Part shown: positions 21,501 to 33,049 of the stretch, piece by piece | Layout: every line of letters begins with the position of its first letter | How positions within the stretch are numbered: position 1 is the first letter of the stretch | Source: Sarcocystis neurona | Taxonomy: Eukaryota; Apicomplexa; Conoidasida; Eucoccidiorida; Sarcocystidae | Direction: 5' to 3' | Length of the DNA: 64,000 bases | Assembly: GCA_000727475.1 (NCBI GenBank) | Contig: KL647299.1 | Location: 2,201,974 to 2,265,973, forward strand | Program-made: the position numbers and the translations under genes | Notes under the pieces: generated by a model | What the model was told of the DNA's origin: nothing | The model's database searches: none | What the model saw: the letters and a program-made list of their open reading frames with translations, nothing else

Positions 21501-24500
21501 GTTGCTGCGGCTGCGACTGTTGCGTGGGGGCTACTGCAGCGAACTTGAAGATGGCCGTGCAGAGCGCGTACCAGAAGTCGGATTACCTGCTGCTGCTGCG
21601 GCCTGACGCCAACGCGACGTCGATCAAAACGGCGTGGTTCTGCTTCTCTGCGTCGCTGCAGGACTTCCACACCTCCCTGCTTCCTTTGACTTTCACGTAA
21701 GAGTGTCACCAGGGCAGCAAATCGAGCAGAAGCAACAGCACCAGGACTATGACGCATCTGCGCGGTGCGGCAGCAGAGTTCCAGGCGGCAGGTCACACAA
21801 AACGCGCAGCACAGCTGCATAAAGAGCACGCAGCAGCGATTCCTGCATACACGGCAGCAGAGACAAAATGCCGCTAAAGGACGATACAACTTTGTTAGAG
21901 CTGCCGCCTCCGCAGCTGCGGCAGCAGCAGCAGCAGACATCCACGGGAAGCGGCGCGCACAACGTAGAAGGTGTCGCTGCCGCAGCAGAGGGGGCAGCAG
22001 CACAGACGCGACGTCGTGGTCTGCTGCTGCTCTGTTGCCGCCCGAATTAACGCAGCAGCAGCCGCCGTCGCTCGACGGACCTGCTTCAAATTCGAAGTTC
22101 TCCAGCTGTTTCTATAAGCCGGGTCACGCACTTGTGCATGCACAGGAAAGAAGAAGCCAATGTATCTCGACACTTCTTCTTCGTTGCCGCCAAAATGCCA
22201 AGCTCCTCGCAGCTACTAATGTTGCATTCTGTCGGGCCGAAGACTGCATGCGCTTCTGCGCAGACGACGCGTTCGTGTGCATATATAATGTTACATATGA
22301 ATTTCGTAAGTGGAAATACATACTCAAGCACCTGCGTGGAGTGCTGTTGTATCTGCGTGCCTCCTGCTTTTTCGCCCCTCCTTCTCTGCTCTCTGTCTCG
22401 TCTCCTCTTCGGGGTGGACGTGGAATTGTGCTGCTGACGCGCGGCGACGCTGTGACTGCTGCTGCTGCTGCAGCTTTCGTATCGTCAATCTCGTGAAGGG
22501 AGACTCGCTCTTCTCTCACGGCATGCGGCCGCTCGTCTTGTCGAAGAAGCAGCAGCAGCAGGCCGCGCGTGGATGGGAAAGACTCTCTGCTCCTGTTCGA
22601 TACTACCGCAATCACTACCCTCGCGCTGCTGCTGCAGCAGTCGGAGAAGCTGCTGCAATCGACAGCAAGTACGGCTGGTGTCCCGCACGCACGGCTTACA
22701 ACAGCAGCAACAACAGCGGCAGCAGCAACAGCAGCAGCAACGGTAACGGGGGCAACAGTAGCAACAGCTGCAGCAACAGCAGCTGCAGCAACAACAGCAG
22801 CGGGACAGGCAGCAGCGACAGCACTGGTAGCAACTCGAACAGCAGCAGCAGCAGCACCACAGACAGTAATGGCGGCACCACTGGCAACGGTAGTAGCAAC
22901 TGCAGCTGCGACCGTGGCGGCACACCTCAAGGGGGGACCCACACAACTGGTGGGATCGCCAGTTCGAGCGGAACAGAAAGCAGCAGTGGCAGCAGCACCG
23001 GAAGCAGCAGCGCAAGCGACAACAGCAGCACGAGCCACAGCAGCAGCACGAACAAGATCAGCAGCAAGAGCAGCAGCAGCAGCAATGCCGAAGCAGGCAG
23101 CAGCGTGGGAGGGGAGACGTCGCTCTGCGCCGAGAATAACAGCAGCAGCAGCTCGCATGCCTCGTTTTCACAAGGAGGAGACATCACCTTGGCGAGCTGC
23201 TGGCAGACTGCTGCTTCTGCTGCATCTGCTGCTGCTGCCACCCCGGCAACAGTCGACACCTCTGTAAACAGCAGCAGCAGCACTGCAGCAGGCGGAAGCA
23301 GATATTACACGCTGGAGTTCACGTACCAGTTCGTACACCCAAAAGACACCGTCTACTTCGCCTCCGGGTGTATGTACACCTACTCGCATCTGCTTGATGT
23401 GCTGCAGTGCATCCAGCTGCAGCAGCCCTCCCACGCCGCCCAAAAGGTACTCGCGTCGACAACTGCCTCGCTTTATCCAGCAGATTTATCCATATACATC
23501 TGCGCCGCAATGCACACTCAAAAATATACACATATAGACCTGTCGATCGGGCCATTGGTGTGTGCATGTGTACACACCTGTACAAACATGTATACATACA
23601 TACGTATATGCCCACGTGTGTATATAGACATATACATGGATATATGTATATGTGTATGCACATATATTCCTGTACAAACCACCATATATATGGAACGAGT
23701 ATCTGTGTGTATGTCTACACGTGCGCATGCTCTGATGTAAAGACGAACTGGGGACTAGCCTGGGAAGATCGACATGCGCCGCAGTGCGTGAAAATATCGA
23801 ACAGCCACGCGCATGCGGAGGAGGCAGCCGTGAGCCGGCGTCTCGGAGAGATGCCTACTCCGGCGTCGTAGGATGATTCGAGAAACAACACTCCAGCAGC
23901 AGCTGCTGCTCCTAGATCCGCCCCTACTCATACATGTATATATATGTGCGTACGAACATATATATATATATGTATACGTGTGCACCTGGTGATACATGTA
24001 AACACACACGTGCATATACAGATTTTCATATCCATATATACCTCTATGTTTTTTTCGATGCGTATATCTACATGTATACATATATACACACATATATAAG
24101 TGTCTACGTTCGAAGGCATGCATCCCTATGCAGATATTTAAATATAAATATATATATATGATGTACGGGTGCCTATGTGTATCTGTGTATGAATACGTGT
24201 CTGTTTGTCGCACGCATATCCACGCAATGAAGAATAGCGTGCGTGCGTCTGCCCGCGTATCTGCCGAAGTATATGCGCACATGCGTGGGCGCTGGGGAAA
24301 ACGCGTAAGCTGCTGCTGCTGCGTATCCTGCGGCTGCTACCTTCACGCTTGAGCTGGTGCGCGATTTGGGACGTAGTGAGAGTAGGAATGTCGCTGCAGG
24401 AGGCCCTGGTGTGGATCTGCTGCCGCTGTCTCTCCGCTGTCGTGTCTGCTGCTACCCTTGCGCTGCAGCAGCTCTGTGTGTGCCTGCTGTGCGTCACTAG

Positions 24501-27500
24501 TGCTTCTCTCTGTGTCGGCTGCTGCCCCACTGCAGCTGCTGCTGCGGCTGCTGGTTTTATTCTGCTGTGCTGCGTTTCTTCGGCGGCTCTCTGTGGGCTG
24601 GCGCATCCGCTGCTGCTGCTCTCGCTCGTGCGGCGTGCGACGGTGTGAATCGCTGTTGCTGTCTTTCTCGCATACGCCGCTTCTGCTGCTCTTGCTACTT
24701 GCAGAACTGTTTCTTTCTGCTGCGGCTCTTGCTGCCTGCAACCGTGTTGCTATCTGGTGCTGCTGTTGCTCTTCGCAGCTGCAGCGGTATTGCTAAAGGC
24801 TGCTGTCACCGCTCTTATTATCTGCAGCGTTGTCCTTATCTGCTGCAGTTGCTGCCATTGCTGCATGCACCCGTGCTGTTCAGCCGCGTTGTTGTTGCCA
24901 GCTGCTGCTGCAGCGGTGCCTGGATAATTTCTGCTGCTGCCCTGTGTTGTCCACGCGTGCTGCGACTGCTGCAGCTGTGCGTGGCAGGAAGAGCCTCTGC
25001 CGCTGCCGCTGCTGTGTAGCTCTTGTTCCGATGTGTGCTGCTGCCTCGTTTCTTTCTTCTCGCTGCCGCTGCTGCTGCAGTTCTGCAGAATTCTCCGGCT
25101 GTCGCCGACGCCTGGGGGCCTCGTCTGCCCTGCAGTTTGCATCACCAATCCCGTGCCCCTGCGGGTTGCTGCTCGCCCCGTTGCTGCGATGAGCAAGACT
25201 ACTGTTGCTGCTGTTGCTGGCCGTTCCCTCAATTCTGCTGCTGACGCTACCGCTGCCCCCGGCTCAGCCTCCCGCGCTGCTGCAGCTGCTGCTTCCTCTC
25301 CTGCTACCTCCGCTGCTGATGACGCCGCTGCTGCTGCTGGTGCGACTCCTGCCTCCGGCGCGGCGAGGACTGCTGTTGCTGGTGCTCTCGGGTTCTCCAC
25401 TTCTACTGTTTCTCCCTGCAACAGCAGCAGGACCAGCAGCCGGCGAACACTCACGAACATCAGCAGCAGCAATAGGAGCGGCAGCACGACCACCAGCAAC
25501 AGCAGCAGCAGCACGAGCAGTAGCAGCAGCAGCACGAGCACTGGCAGTAGCAACAGAACGAACAACAGCAACAGCAACAGCAGAACGAGCAACAGCAGCA
25601 GCAGCAACAGCAGCAGCTGGACGTGTCTGGATGAGTGGGAGCCCATCAGTGTGTTGCAGCAGCCGCTGACGTTTGACCCGCACCGCAGCTCGCTGAGCTA
25701 TGCAGAGGCAGGAGCACTGCTGCGTCCGGCTCCGCAGCAGCAGCAAGTGTCGCTGCCTCAGCGGCAGCCGTCGCCGCGCATGCAGGCATCCGGGACCACC
25801 TGCAGCAGCAACGGCGGCAGCAACATCAACAGCAATAGTAGCAACGGCAACTACAGCAATAACGATGGCAGCAGCAGCAGTACTAACGGCGCTGATGAGA
25901 ACTGCCGCGATCAGCCACCAGTGCCAGACGTCGTGTCGCTGCTGGAGCGTTTGTATCCTCCCCCTTCCTCCGTGGAGGAGGAGGAGCTGCAGCTTTCCTC
26001 CTACACCCGCTGCCTTCTCTGCTGTAGTTACACTGCAGAGGAATCCACAGCTTCTTGCGGAAGCCGCTTTGCGAGGGACGCAACTGGTGCTGCAGGAGAC
26101 CCGGCAGGAGGAGGCACACAAGGTGGCGGAAGAGGCGGAGGAGGAGGAACAAGACCGACGGCAGCACCGAGGGAAGTCGACGGTACGCCGGCAGCAGCAG
26201 CAGCAGCAATAGCCACACCAAGCCAAACAGCAGCAGCAGAGGTAGCAGCAAGAATTGCGTGCTGCAGGAGACGTACGGAGGAGTACGACAACGACGAGAA
26301 TGTTACTACGACTACTATCACTGCTACGACTCCTACGGGACGAAACTCCACGCCACCAGGGCCAAGTGATGCTGGTGGCGCTGCTCCAACTGCAGCACAC
26401 GGCAGCGCAGCAGTACTGTCCGCCTCCTCCTCCTACGAAGCAGCCGCAGATGGCTCAGAAACAGTCACATCACGAACGACGGCAGCAGCAGCAGGTGGGC
26501 TGACAGCAGCAGCAGAAGGGGCTGCACCAGCAGCCGCAGCAGCAGCGGCAGCAACAGCAACCAGAGACGGAGGACGTCTCCCGGTCTCGTGTTACGGCCG
26601 TCGCGTCAGTGCGAGAGAGAGGGAGAACAGCGGCAGCTGCGATGAAAAAAAGAGTTTTGACGGCAGGTCCAGACAGGCGAGCGGCGGGAGCAACAGCGCA
26701 CAGCCGAGAACCTCTGTGGGAAGCGAGGTAGCAGGAGCATCGTTTCCAAGCACGTCCAGCAGCGACAGCCGGGGGGCCGCAGGACACCGCAGCAGCAGCA
26801 ACAATGCGCGACAGCGAAGTAGGAGCAGCAGCAACATCGCGGCCCAAATGACAGGCGAGAGTGACCTCTTGCTTCGAAACAGCACCGCGGCAGTGACAGA
26901 GAGTCGCGGTGAGCGGGGGGACCCTGCTACTGCTGCTGCTGCGGCTTACGATGCAGCGCTGGCCGCATCTGAGCCTCACGCAGCGGCGACGGAGGCAGCC
27001 GACAGCTGCCGACCGCCTTCTCAGCGGAGGTACCGCCGCAACAGGAGTCTGCGTCTACGAGTGACGGGGGAGGAAGATGGCCATGTCACAGGGGAGTCGT
27101 CTCTCTTCCAGCAGCAGCAACACGAGGAAGACCAGTCGAAGCAGCAAGAGCCACCGCCAGGGGGGCAGCAGCAACAGCAGGGGCAGCAACACGGGGCGCA
27201 GCTACAGCAGCAGCACGGCAGGGAGGAGGTGCGAGGGCTGTTACTGCAGCAGCAGCGACGTTGCTGTGACGGCTGCGGGCGGTCTCTTGTGGCACCATGG
27301 GAGCGTCCACTTTTGCTGATAACAGGCCGTGTGCATCCGAGCGAGAGCCAAGCGAGCTGGGTGATGCAGGGACTGCTGTCGCTGCTGCTGTCTAACGCAG
27401 CAGAAGCTGCGGCCCTGCGCGAGAATTTTCGGCTCGTCCTCATGCCGATGCTCAACCCGGACGGCGTCACGAATGGCTGCAGCCGCTGCTGCCTTAGCGG

Positions 27501-30500
27501 ACAGGACTTGAACCGCGTGTGGAAGGAGCCGCAGCCGCAGCATCACCCCACTATCTTCTGCTGCAAGGCCCTGGCGCATCAGGCGCAGCTCCGCAGCAGA
27601 TTGCTTCTCTTTCTTGACCTCCACGGTCACTCTACCAAGCTCGATGTCTTCATGTAAGAAGCCGGCTCTCACATACGACCTCCACCAACGTCGGAAGAGA
27701 CCCCCACGGGAAGCGTCAAGAAGGCCCGCAGCAGCTTCACAGCGTCGCCTGCATGCGCCTTGACAGCATATCTCGTTCTCTATTTTATTTGTATTGTCCT
27801 TTCTTACTCTTTCTCTACACGTGTCTCCCGCCTTCTGCAGCGTCTCGCTCTGTGCGTCTCTCTCTGTGTCACGAGGATAGAGGAGATAGACAGCCAGCCG
27901 TGGGCCGTACATATATATGTATATATAAATGTGTACGTCCAGGTGTCTGTGTGGAGGAGAAGATAAGTGTGTGATCGTGGGAGGGGGGGGCGTACGGACA
28001 GGAAGACCGAGTGCAACAGGGTGGAGCCAGCATAAACCGCAGCCGTAGTAGAGAGGAGGACGCGCGTGTTGCTGCTGCTCGTGCTGGTTGTTGCTGCTGC
28101 CGTGCTGCAGGTACTGCAACGGCGAGCACCAGCCGATGGTGCCGCACGTCAGTGCGTCGAAACGTCTCGTCAGCGGCCTACTGCCTGCGCTGCTCGAGGC
28201 CCGCTGCCCCTGGTTCAGTCGCGCAGGTAAAATGCCCGCTGCTGCTGGGAATCTGCAGCAGCTCCTGCTGCTCCCTCTGCTGATGTGGTGGCTGCAGCGC
28301 TCCTGCTGCTGCTGAGATTGGCTGCTGCAGCGACTGCTGCTCTTGCTGGTGTTGAGAGTCTGGCTGCTGCCGCTTCTCATGCTGCTGCAGCTGCTGTTGT
28401 TCTGGTGTTGCTGAGAGTGTGGCTGCTGCAGCTATTGCTGCCCTTGCTGTTTTTGACGCTCTGTCGCTTCTAGTGCTGTTGCGACCACGATTGCTGGTCC
28501 AGCTGCTGTTGTTCTTGCTGTTGCTGCTCCTGCAGCCCCTGCAGCTTGCTGCTGCTCCTGCTGCTGTTGTGACGGAGATGGTTCCTGCTCTTCTGCTGCT
28601 GCGGTTGCTGCTGCTGCTACCGCGTGGCCGGTGGGACTTTATTGCCACTATATTGCTGCAGCAGCTTGGGTCACTGGTGCTGTGTTGAGAATCTGCTGCT
28701 GCGACGGCAGGGGCAAGACTTGCCGCTGCTTTGGGCGTACTGCTGCTGTCAGAAGAGCCAGGCGACTGCGTGAGAACTGTTCCTGTTTAAAGGACTGCTG
28801 CTGCTGCATGCTTGCGCTGCCCCACGGGGCGGTGGATCACGGCGAGCGTTGGTGCTTCCAAAAGTATTGCTGCTGCTGCTGCAGGAGGAGGAGGGAGAGG
28901 AGTCGTTTTTGCTGCTACAGCAGGAGTTGCTATTGCCGACGTTGCAGGACGTGCCGTGCTACAGCTGCTTCTGGGCGTGCTGCTGTTTAAACATTCGTTG
29001 CTGCTACTGCACGACGCACTTGTTCCTGTGAAGCGTACTTTGCTGCTTGTTTGAAGAATGCTGCTGCTGCTGCTCGTCCAACTCCCGCTGCGAAGCGCTA
29101 CTGCTGCAGCGTCTGCTGGCGCTCCTGGCTGTTGCCGCTGCTATTACAGCAGTCGCAACGCATGCAGCGGCTTCACGGTCTGCGCTGCTGCAGCCGTTGG
29201 TGCTGACACTGACGGCCCTGCTTGCCCTGCTGCTGCAATAGCAGCTGCTTTGATGCGTCTCCTTCTCGAATATTGCTGCCATTACGTGGAGGTTGCTGCC
29301 TCCCCTGCTGTCAGCTGAATTCTCCGGGACGGCTGCACTTTCCCTTTCCCACGTGCTGCCGCTGCTGTCCCTGCCGCTGACGTTCCTGCTGGTGCCTTGG
29401 CGCTCCTCGTCTGCTGTTGCTGCTTCTTGAACATCCGCGCCTGCTGCTGCTGCGGGGTAGGAGGAGAAGGCCGCAGCTACCGCTGCTCCGGTGGTGCAGC
29501 AGCTGCTGCTTGACTGCCGGCTGCTGCTGGGACTGCTACCGCGCTGCCGCTGTTCAGGAACTTCCGTAGCGTTGGGCCAGACGTTAAACTGCTGCAGTGA
29601 GAAGGTTGCTGCTTTCCTGTTTTCCGTGGTTGCTGCTCTTCTCTGCCCTGTCGCTACTGCTGCTGGGACGAGACTTCTGGATGCTGCTGCCGCGCGTGCT
29701 GCTGCTGCTGCCACCGTTCCTGCTGCTCTTCTTTGCTTCCGGCTCCGTGCGACCGGCTCTAAGACTGCAGCTGCTGTCTTGCCTGCTGATGATGCTGATG
29801 CTGCTGCCGCCCATACGCTGCTGCTACTGGAGCGGGGACACACTGCTGCTCTTGCCGGTGTCGGTGTTGCTTCTCGGATGCTAAGGATGCAGCAACTGTC
29901 GCCAGGGTGCTGTTGCTGCTTGCACTTGCACTGCTGCTGCTGTTGTTGCAGCGGCTCCCGCTGGTGACACGACTCTTTTAGTGCTGCCTCCAGCGTCTCT
30001 GCCCTTGCTGCTCTTGCCGCTGTTGCTGCAGCGTCATCCTTTCGTGTGGAGAAAAGGAAGGAGGGGACTGGGCGCGTGGTCTGCGGTCGCAGTTTGAACG
30101 TCGTCTGCAGCTACACTCTGGAGGCTTCTCTTTTTGGTCCGTCAGCAGCAAAAGAACAGCCGCAGCCACACCAGCAGCACGAGCAGGGGCAGCAGCAGGA
30201 GCAGCACAAGAAGAGTGCGCTGCAGCAGCAAGAGATACGTGCAGCAGCTTCTTCGGCAGCAGCGTTGCTGTTGAGCGACGCTGCAGCAAAAGGCTGCGCA
30301 GCGCCGGGACCGGCAGGGGAAGACGCAGCCAGTATTTCTGCAGCACCGCGACGACCCGGGGAGGAAGCAGCAGCAACTGCGACAGACGCAGCAGCAACGG
30401 CCCGCACAGAGGGATGCGCAGCGGCAGCTGCAACTGCAGTTCCAGGAAAGGAGGCAGCAGCAACAACGGCAGCGAGTAAAAAGACAGCAGCAGCAGGTGG

Positions 30501-32937
30501 TGGGGAGCCTTCGGAGGCTGCGGGCTGCGGGGCCAGTGCAGCAGTAGGAGCGGGAATAGACGCAGGCGCAGCAGCAGGAGGAGGAGGTGGAGGAGCAGCA
30601 GCAAGAATCGTCTCAGGAGCGGAGAGAGGGGAAGCAGGCAGCAGCGCGTGTGCTGACTCTCTGAGCAGCAGCAGCAGCAGTCGTACGAGCAATTCTGCTG
30701 CAGCCGGTCGCACTCGGCAAGCAGCACGACATTTCTGTGAAAAAGACTACTTGCTTACCGGCTATTTTTTGGGCTTGGCGTTGCACGACTGGCTGCTTGC
30801 CGTTGCAGCAGATGCGCCATACTTGCTGCAGCCGCCTCTCCGACCACTTGCTGCTGCTTCTCCTCCTCCTGTGACTGACGCTGCCGTCCAGACGTCTGCG
30901 CGTGGGAGCGCGGGCGTCACTGCTGCTGCTGCTGCAGGCGGGGTAGGAGGAGACGCTGCAGCAGCAGCGACAGTGAGAGCAACAGGAGGAGGACAAGCAG
31001 CAATAGGAGGCTATACATGGGACCAGCAGGCGTTGCTGCTGCAGCAGCAGCGGTGGCGGCAGCAGCAGCAGCAACAGCGGGAGAGAAAGCTCGCTAGTCG
31101 CGACAACGTTGGTGCCGGCAGAGGCAGGGTTTTGCAGTCGCTACGTGCGGCTGCTGCAGCCACTGAGGAGCAGCAGCAGCTGACGCGAAGCTGCAGCAGC
31201 GGCAGAACGCGATACGGTAGTGACGCCTTTCCTCTTCGCCAGTTCCTCTGCTCGGCAGCAGGGGACCGTGAGGACGCTTCTGCAGCTGCTGCGTTGCGCT
31301 CCCCACCCGTCGCTGCCGCTGGTGCTGCTGCTGTCAGGGACGAGGAGGAGGAGGAAAACTGGAGCTGTGCTGCTGCTGCCGCAAGGGCAGCACAGGAGAG
31401 TGTGGGGAACACGGCTGGCGAGCAACAGACGCTCCGGCCCGGGATAGCCGCGGCTTTCTCTGTGCAGTCCTTATCCCCCAGCAGTCGCAGTACCTCTGTG
31501 CAGCTGAGTCCTGCTGCTGCTGTTGCTGCTGCTCTGTTTACTTCTCCGTCTCTTGCGTGCGGAGCAAGGAGAGGCAGATTTCCCTTTTTGCCGCTGTCGG
31601 CCGCCGCGGCAGGACGACCGGGCGCGGACGGAACTGCAGCAACAGCAGCAGCAGTGTCGACGACAGGCAGAACCGCAGGCCGACGCGCTACAGGGCCAGT
31701 ACGAGCTGCGGAAGACACATCGTTGCTGCTTGCCAGCACATTCTTCTGCAGCAGCTTGATGACATCGAGCAGCAAACGGCTTGTTAAGAAGAAAAAGAAG
31801 AAGAAAAGTAAGCAAAACCAGGATCTTGCGAAAGGGCAAATTGACAATGTCACCTCTCTCGCAGAAGCACCTGGTGTTGCTTCTGCTGCCTGCGCAACTG
31901 CGCTGCCCCCTCCTGCTGTTTGTGCTGCAGTTCCTCTTGCTGCTTCTGCTGCTGACTCCTGGGATGCAGCAGACCGAGCGGCGGAGGGGATGCGGGCAAG
32001 AACGCAGCAGGGAGACAGCAGCAGGAAGAGCAGCAGGAAAAGCAGCAGGAGGCCTTCTGCTGCAGCAGTAGCAACAGAGAAAGGGACACCACCTCGACGA
32101 GGAGGAGGAGGAGGAGGAGAGGATGCACGAACGGGTCAAGATACCTCGTGCAGCTGCAAGCATATTGAGGTGGACAGCAGGAGCAGCAGCAGCGGACGTC
32201 GCGACGTCTGCCGGGGCGCTTCCCAACAGCAGCTGCTGCAGGATCTGCTGCAGAGCAGAGGCTTCTCGTATACGCTGCAGACGCGCCAGTGCGTTCCGGC
32301 CAGTGCAGCAGCAGCAGCACAGGAAAGAGAACTTGAACGCGACGAGGATGTGAAGAGCAGCAACAGTAGCAGCACCGGCCGGCGGTCGAGCAGCCTCTTC
32401 CCTTTTAGCAGCAGCAGCAGATGCTACACCAGCACGTGGAGCGGCTGCAGCAACCAAACCAACACCAGCAGCTGCAGTATCGGCCGAGACAACAACAGCA
32501 GTGGCAGTGCCCACAGCAGCAGCAACAGCAGCGGTCACAGCAGCCAGAACTGCAGCAGGAGCAGCATAAGCCGCAGGACCAGCACCAGAACGTCCCACGC
32601 ACTGATGCATGCGGCCGCGTGCAGCCGCACTTCGCTGTTGTCTCGCGAAGACGGCGTCTGCTCAGCTGCCCAGGGTTTGTTGAAGGCAGAGGCAGCTGCA
32701 GGGACGACAGCAGGAGCAGCAGGGAGGCGAGAAACCGAGTGGCCGGACGGCTGGCTGCTGCGGCAGCAAGAGTCAGCAGCTTCTCTTGCGGTGTCTGGCT
32801 TTCAGTTGAAGAGCAGCTGTAAAATGGCAGCGGCCGCAGGCTCCCGAGTCCGGGCAAACAAAGCAACAGCTGGAGAAGACTACGCAGCAGGAAAAACGAG
32901 AGGAGCAGCAGGAGGAAGAGGAGGACCAGCAACATGA
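14954..32937 (+). CDS. Cytosolic metallocarboxypeptidase (CCP/AGBL family, peptidase M14B), multi-exon
   Basis: CCPs remove C-terminal or branch-point glutamates from tubulin and other proteins. I could join exons with matching phases: 14954-18526 (phase 0 out), 20289-20337 (out 1), 21540-21696 (in 1, out 2), 22474-23446 (in 2, out 0), an exon ending 27653 (out 2), 28111-28226 (in 2, out 1), and 30032 onward to the stop at 32935-32937. Family blocks run in order: FDSHFEGANL, WFCFSAS, NLVKGDSLFSHGMRPL, FVHPKDTVYFASGCMYTYSH, HPSES, MLNPDGVTNG, LSGQDLNRVW, DLHGHSTKLDVFM, then YTLEAS and HFCEKDYLLTGYFLG. The zinc-binding His and Glu (HPSE), the second His (DLHGH), DLNR and the catalytic Glu are all present, so an active enzyme is expected. 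Long Ala, Ser and Gln runs make it far larger than animal CCPs. The N-terminus and the exon between 23446 and about 27000 are uncertain. Confidence -1.
18527..20288 (+). other. Carboxypeptidase intron 1 with large TA/CA array
   Basis: This is the interval between the GTAAGTG donor at 18527 and the CTGCTGCAG acceptor at 20288. About 900 bp (18545-19475) is alternating ACATATATGTATA-type microsatellite with several near-repeats of an ATGTTGAGA word, followed by a short CAG patch (19530-19700) and another TA array. No coding signal. Confidence -1.
18545..19475. repeat. TA/CA-rich microsatellite array
   Basis: Alternating purine-pyrimidine runs (TATATA, ACATATGT, GTATATAC) interrupted about every 70-130 bp by an ATGTTGAGA or GTTGTGAGT word (near 18815, 18968, 19048, 19123, 19188, 19402, 19431). 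The regular interruptions suggest an amplified unit rather than simple slippage alone. Confidence -1.
20289..20337 (+). CDS. Carboxypeptidase gene, 49-nt exon (FDSxFEG motif)
   Basis: The acceptor CTGCTGCAG precedes GTG 20289. The exon encodes VKLPPDALLFDSHFEG and ends one base into a codon at the donor GGTAAAA. FDS-FE-G is the start of the CCP N-terminal domain (FDSRFESGNL in animals). Phase 0 in and phase 1 out match the neighbouring exons exactly. It is only 16 codons, so automatic gene finding could easily skip it. Confidence -1.
21540..21696 (+). CDS. Carboxypeptidase gene, exon 3 (CCP N-domain)
   Basis: The acceptor TACTGCAG precedes 21540 and the donor GTAAGAG follows 21696. The first codon is completed by the G of the previous exon, giving ANLKMAVQSAYQ, then SDYLLLLRPDANATS and TAWFCFSAS. 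These match the CCP pattern GNLrkA, the LRPDxNT turn and QWFYFxVxN. Phase is 1 in and 2 out. Confidence -1.
22474..23446 (+). CDS. Carboxypeptidase gene, exon 4 (CCP N-domain with Ser/Asn insertion)
   Basis: The acceptor GCTGCAG precedes 22474. The exon begins FRIVNLVKGDSLFSHGMRPL and RGWERLSAPVRYYRNHY, both diagnostic of the CCP N-terminal domain. About 200 residues of Ser, Asn, Gly and Ala repeats follow, and then the domain resumes with YYTLEFTYQFVHPKDTVYF and ASGCMYTYSHLLDVLQ. A donor GTACTC follows AAG at 23446 in phase 0; this donor is weaker than the others and the exon could end slightly elsewhere. Confidence -1.
23515..24190. repeat. TA/CA microsatellite inside a carboxypeptidase intron
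   Basis: Long ACATATATATGTATAC-type alternating sequence between the exon ending at 23446 and the CTG-rich part of the same intron. ORFs here are runs of Tyr, Ile and His read from the repeat and are not genes. Confidence -1.
27000..27653 (+). CDS. Carboxypeptidase gene, catalytic exon (zinc site)
   Basis: The frame is open from 25033, but protein with a family signature starts only near 27290. It reads PLLLITGRVHPSESQASW, then NFRLVLMPMLNPDGVTNG, LSGQDLNRVW and FLDLHGHSTKLDVFM. The zinc-binding HxxE starts at CAT 27334. The usual CCP segment before the zinc site (C-R-TLAGN) is not obvious. The exon ends after AT of the Met codon at 27653, before GTAAGAAG. Upstream, 25.0-27.0 kb is Ser/Gln/Ala repeat sequence in which all three frames look plausible, so the exon start is unresolved. 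Confidence -1.
28111..28226 (+). CDS. Carboxypeptidase gene, 116-nt exon
   Basis: The acceptor CTGCTGCAG precedes 28111. The leading G completes the split Met codon, giving VFM-YCNGEHQP across the junction, as in CCP VFMYGC. The exon continues through LLPALLEARCPWFSRA, matching the family helix before the FS..S motif, and ends one base into a codon at the donor GGTAAAA (28227). The phases agree with both neighbours. Confidence -1.
28227..30031 (+). other. Carboxypeptidase intron, CTG-rich on the coding strand
   Basis: This intron is bracketed by GGTAAAATG at 28227 and TTGCTGCAG ending at 30031. It is about 1.8 kb of CTG/TGC triplet sequence, the complement of the CAG bias in the flanking exons. 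The minus-strand ORF of 279 codons at 29004-29843 is a by-product of this triplet content. Confidence -1.
30032..32937 (+). CDS. Carboxypeptidase gene, 3' exon with catalytic Glu and long low-complexity tail
   Basis: The acceptor TTGCTGCAG precedes 30032. The exon opens ASSFRVEKRKEGTGRVV, matching the CCP SF.VEKSKE.TARVV segment, then CSYTLEAS with the catalytic Glu at GAG 30121. A 200-residue Gln/Ala/Gly insertion follows before the last domain helix, HFCEKDYLLTGYFLGLAL (from 30730). Beyond that is a ~700-residue tail rich in Ala, Gln, Ser and Arg with a run of seven Lys near 31785 that could be a nuclear signal. The stop TGA is at 32935-32937. GTAAGC at about 31807 and an acceptor-like CTG-rich stretch after it suggest a possible small intron in the tail. 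Confidence -1.
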
Positions 32938-33049
32938 GGAGGAGAAGGGGAGGGGGCACCACCGCTGCGCGTTGTCTGGGGCGCCGCTGCGATGGCTGCG
33001 TCACCTGCTCGTGGACAACGCCAGAGCAACAGCACCGCAGCAGCGGCAG

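Noticed and set aside
29004..29843. Minus-strand 279-codon ORF inside the CCP intron
   Set aside because: CTG-rich intron read from the other strand gives Ser/Ala/Arg repeats; no motif and no splice support.
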